Shown: positions 62,880 through 64,000 of the stretch, one piece after another
How the letters are laid out: each line of letters starts with the position of its first letter
Numbering within the stretch: position 1 is the stretch's first letter
Assembly: GCF_001552355.1 (NCBI RefSeq)
Contig: NZ_BCRA01000016.1
Coordinates: forward strand, 1-64,000
DNA length: 64,000 nt
From: Microbacterium resistens NBRC 103078
GTDB lineage: Bacteria; Actinomycetota; Actinomycetes; Actinomycetales; Microbacteriaceae
Direction of reading: 5' to 3'
Translations under genes and position numbers: made by a program
The notes under the pieces: generated by a model
What the model saw: only the letters and a program-made list of their open reading frames with translations
The model's database searches: none
Told to the model about the DNA's origin: nothing

Positions 62880-62899
62880 CCAGTCGCTGGTCAGGACCC
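62871..62899. terminator. Terminator hairpin
   Basis: GGGTCCTGACCAG-TCG-CTGGTCAGGACCC is a perfect 13-3-13 hairpin that includes the stop codon of the preceding frame. Confidence 0.8.
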
Positions 62900-62949
62900 C
62901 TCGCCTTCCGCTTGATCCCGCTCCGCGCAAGCCCGCTCCGTCCGAGAAT

Positions 62950-62986
62950 GAGAAGAGCGCCGACCCGTCGGGCCGGCGCTCTTCTC
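62950..62986. terminator. Terminator downstream of tRNA-Tyr
   Basis: A GAGAAGAGCGCCG arm pairs with CGGCGCTCTTCTC across a small GC-rich centre. It lies 3 bp beyond the CCA end of the minus-strand tRNA-Tyr. Confidence 0.8.
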
Positions 62987-62989
62987 GTC

Positions 62990-63074
62990 TGGTGGCAAGT
63001 GAGGGATTCGAACCCCCGAAGCATTACGCGGCTGATTTACAGTCAGCTCCCTTTGGCCGCTCGGGCAACTTGCC
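62990..63074 (-). tRNA. tRNA-Tyr(GTA)
   Basis: This class II tRNA on the minus strand has acceptor GGCAAGT/ACTTGCC, anticodon arm CTGACTGTAAATCAG with anticodon GTA, a variable arm and T-arm GGGGGTTCGAATCCCTC. CCA is encoded at 62992-62990; the body is 62993-63074. Confidence 0.95.
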
Positions 63075-63170
63075 AGTGCACACCCGTCCCACTTTTTCAG
63101 CCGACCGGGGGCGCGAAGATCCATCATACCTGTCCCGGCCGGGCACCGGAAATCGGCCGCTGGGGGCGGC

Positions 63171-63764
63171 TCAGGTGGCGATGCGGGCGAGCGCGCGGGC
63201 GAGCCGTTCGTCCGCGTCCGGGCCGCCCACGGCGTCCTTGCGCACCGTGCGCACCGCGTCGGCGATGCGGTCGGCGCGATCCGGGTCCGTCCCGGCGCGC
63301 AGGACCCGCGGGTCGGCCTCCGACCCGTCCACGACCCCGACGGGCGCCTCGCGGAGCGGCTCGACCAGCTCCGCCTCCGTCACCACCACGATCGGATCCG
63401 CGCCGAGGTCCGCGCGCGCCCCCGCGTGCAGCAGCCCGGCGACGGCACCGCCGAGCCCCGTGGAGGGCACGGTGCCCTGCCCGTGCTCCTGCACGCGTCC
63501 GGCCCCGATCACGACCCGGCGTCTCCCGGTGCCGGCCGGCGCGTCCAGCGGCAGCACACGCACGCGATGATCCTCCATCACGACACGGATCCGCCGCCCG
63601 TCCTCGTCGTCCGCCAGCGGCGTGAGCAGCACCACCCCGTGGCCTCCTCGCGCGAGCCGACGAGCCAGATCCGCGCCGGCCCCCGCCACCGTCTCCCGGG
63701 CACCATGCTCGTCGCGCACCTCGTCGATCCGGGCCTCCCCCACCACGACGATCCGCTCGCTCAT
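63171..63764 (-). CDS. PfkB-like sugar kinase-related protein, short or degenerate
   Basis: The 197 residues start IVVVGEARIDEV with a later AGAGADLARRLARGGHGVVLLTPLADDEDGRRI, matching the N-terminal part of PfkB/ribokinase-family kinases. The family is usually about 300 residues with a C-terminal catalytic GAGD motif, which is absent. It may be a non-catalytic relative. ATG 63764 has GAGGAG upstream. Confidence 0.7.
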   Translation of the reverse strand: MSERIVVVGEARIDEVRDEHGARETVAGAGADLARRLARGGHGVVLLTPLADDEDGRRIRVVMEDHRVRVLPLDAPAGTGRRRVVIGAGRVQEHGQGTVPSTGLGGAVAGLLHAGARADLGADPIVVVTEAELVEPLREAPVGVVDGSEADPRVLRAGTDPDRADRIADAVRTVRKDAVGGPDADERLARALARIAT

Positions 63765-63846
63765 GCGCTCCTCCTCGGGCCAGCGTAGCCCGCGTGCGGT
63801 CACGCCCGCCTGCGCCCCCGGGAGAACAGAAGAGGCAGGGACGACG

Positions 63847-63878
63847 AAGGCCCCGGATCCGAGGATCCGGGGCCTTCG
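63847..63878. terminator. Terminator hairpin
   Basis: GAAGGCCCCGGATCC-GA-GGATCCGGGGCCTTC is a perfect 15-2-15 stem, located downstream of the minus-strand gene whose end is at 63923. Confidence 0.85.
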
Positions 63879-63922
63879 ATCACCCGAGTTCACGGCCGCG
63901 ACGCGGCCCTGGGCTCATCCGA

Positions 63923-64000
63923 TCAGTTGTAGGTGCCGGGGGTGATGTCGTCGGTCGAGAACGCGTCGAAGTCGACGTAGCCGAAGTCGCCGTCGGCGTA
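63923..64000 (-). CDS. C-terminal end of an unidentified protein (truncated by window edge)
   Basis: Only the last 25 codons are visible. They encode an acidic, aromatic tail, FGYVDFDAFSTDDITPGTYN, and stop at 63923. Third codon positions are G/C rich and a terminator follows, so this is a real gene end. The ending is compatible with a secreted or solute-binding protein, but no assignment is possible. Confidence 0.6.
   Translation of the reverse strand, partial: YADGDFGYVDFDAFSTDDITPGTYN

Overview
This is a high-GC actinobacterial chromosome segment, most likely Microbacterium or a close Microbacteriaceae relative. Evidence: GC-rich third codon positions, many GTG starts, 4-bp ATGA/GTGA gene overlaps, a RamB-type regulator beside aceA/aceB, an actinobacterial AztABCD-like zinc locus, and an FBP-domain EF-G-binding protein. 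At least a dozen genes have a TANNNT-like -10 box only 6-7 nt before the start codon, which implies leaderless mRNAs. The genus is inferred; no rRNA is present.

Layout. 0-2.5 kb: end of a PucR regulator, a divergent MBL hydrolase/TetR pair sharing a palindromic operator, and an unknown protein. 2.5-7.8 kb: glyoxylate shunt (RamB-like regulator, isocitrate lyase, malate synthase A) and RraA. 7.9-15.1 kb: mixed housekeeping genes (LCP cell-wall ligase, YccF, aminotransferase, VOC protein, a hadA-hadB-murB operon, TSUP exporter). 15.2-26.3 kb: phenylacetate catabolism, with paaABCDE, a thiolase-hydratase-dehydrogenase-PaaZ operon and a PaaR-type TetR; both operons carry a matching TetR-like dyad. 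The CoA ligase PaaK is not in the window. 26.4-34.5 kb: aquaporin, then a regulator-rich accessory stretch: a split GntR pair, a single GntR, a structured candidate sRNA, an HTH-less FCD protein, YceI, a fused double-GntR protein, a low-GC membrane protein and an integrase remnant, ending at tRNA-Met and tRNA-Thr.

34.6-45.3 kb: M23 peptidase, inositol monophosphatase plus membrane protein, enoyl-CoA hydratase, FBP protein, PQQ-type sugar dehydrogenase lipoprotein, two-component system, GNAT, and a CYP152-type P450 peroxygenase. 45.5-50.5 kb: Azt-type zinc uptake with two beta-propeller lipoproteins and a Zur box between the divergent arms. 50.5-58.5 kb: GntR, DsbA/CcdA, LuxR, LacI with paired operators, a VOC-MarR-methyltransferase operon and a second VOC protein.

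58.6-62.9 kb: a lower-GC island of small genes and remnants next to tRNA-Tyr. Its core is a secreted protein with a C-terminal NucA/NucB nuclease domain, overlapped by a candidate immunity gene. The window ends with a PfkB-like protein and the tail of an unidentified gene.

Two families of intergenic palindromic repeats recur: a 57-bp element (2 copies) and an approximately 80-bp double-hairpin element (3 copies). The most unusual items are the split-versus-fused double GntR regulators with an HTH-less FCD protein and candidate sRNA, and the NucA/NucB nuclease-immunity pair.
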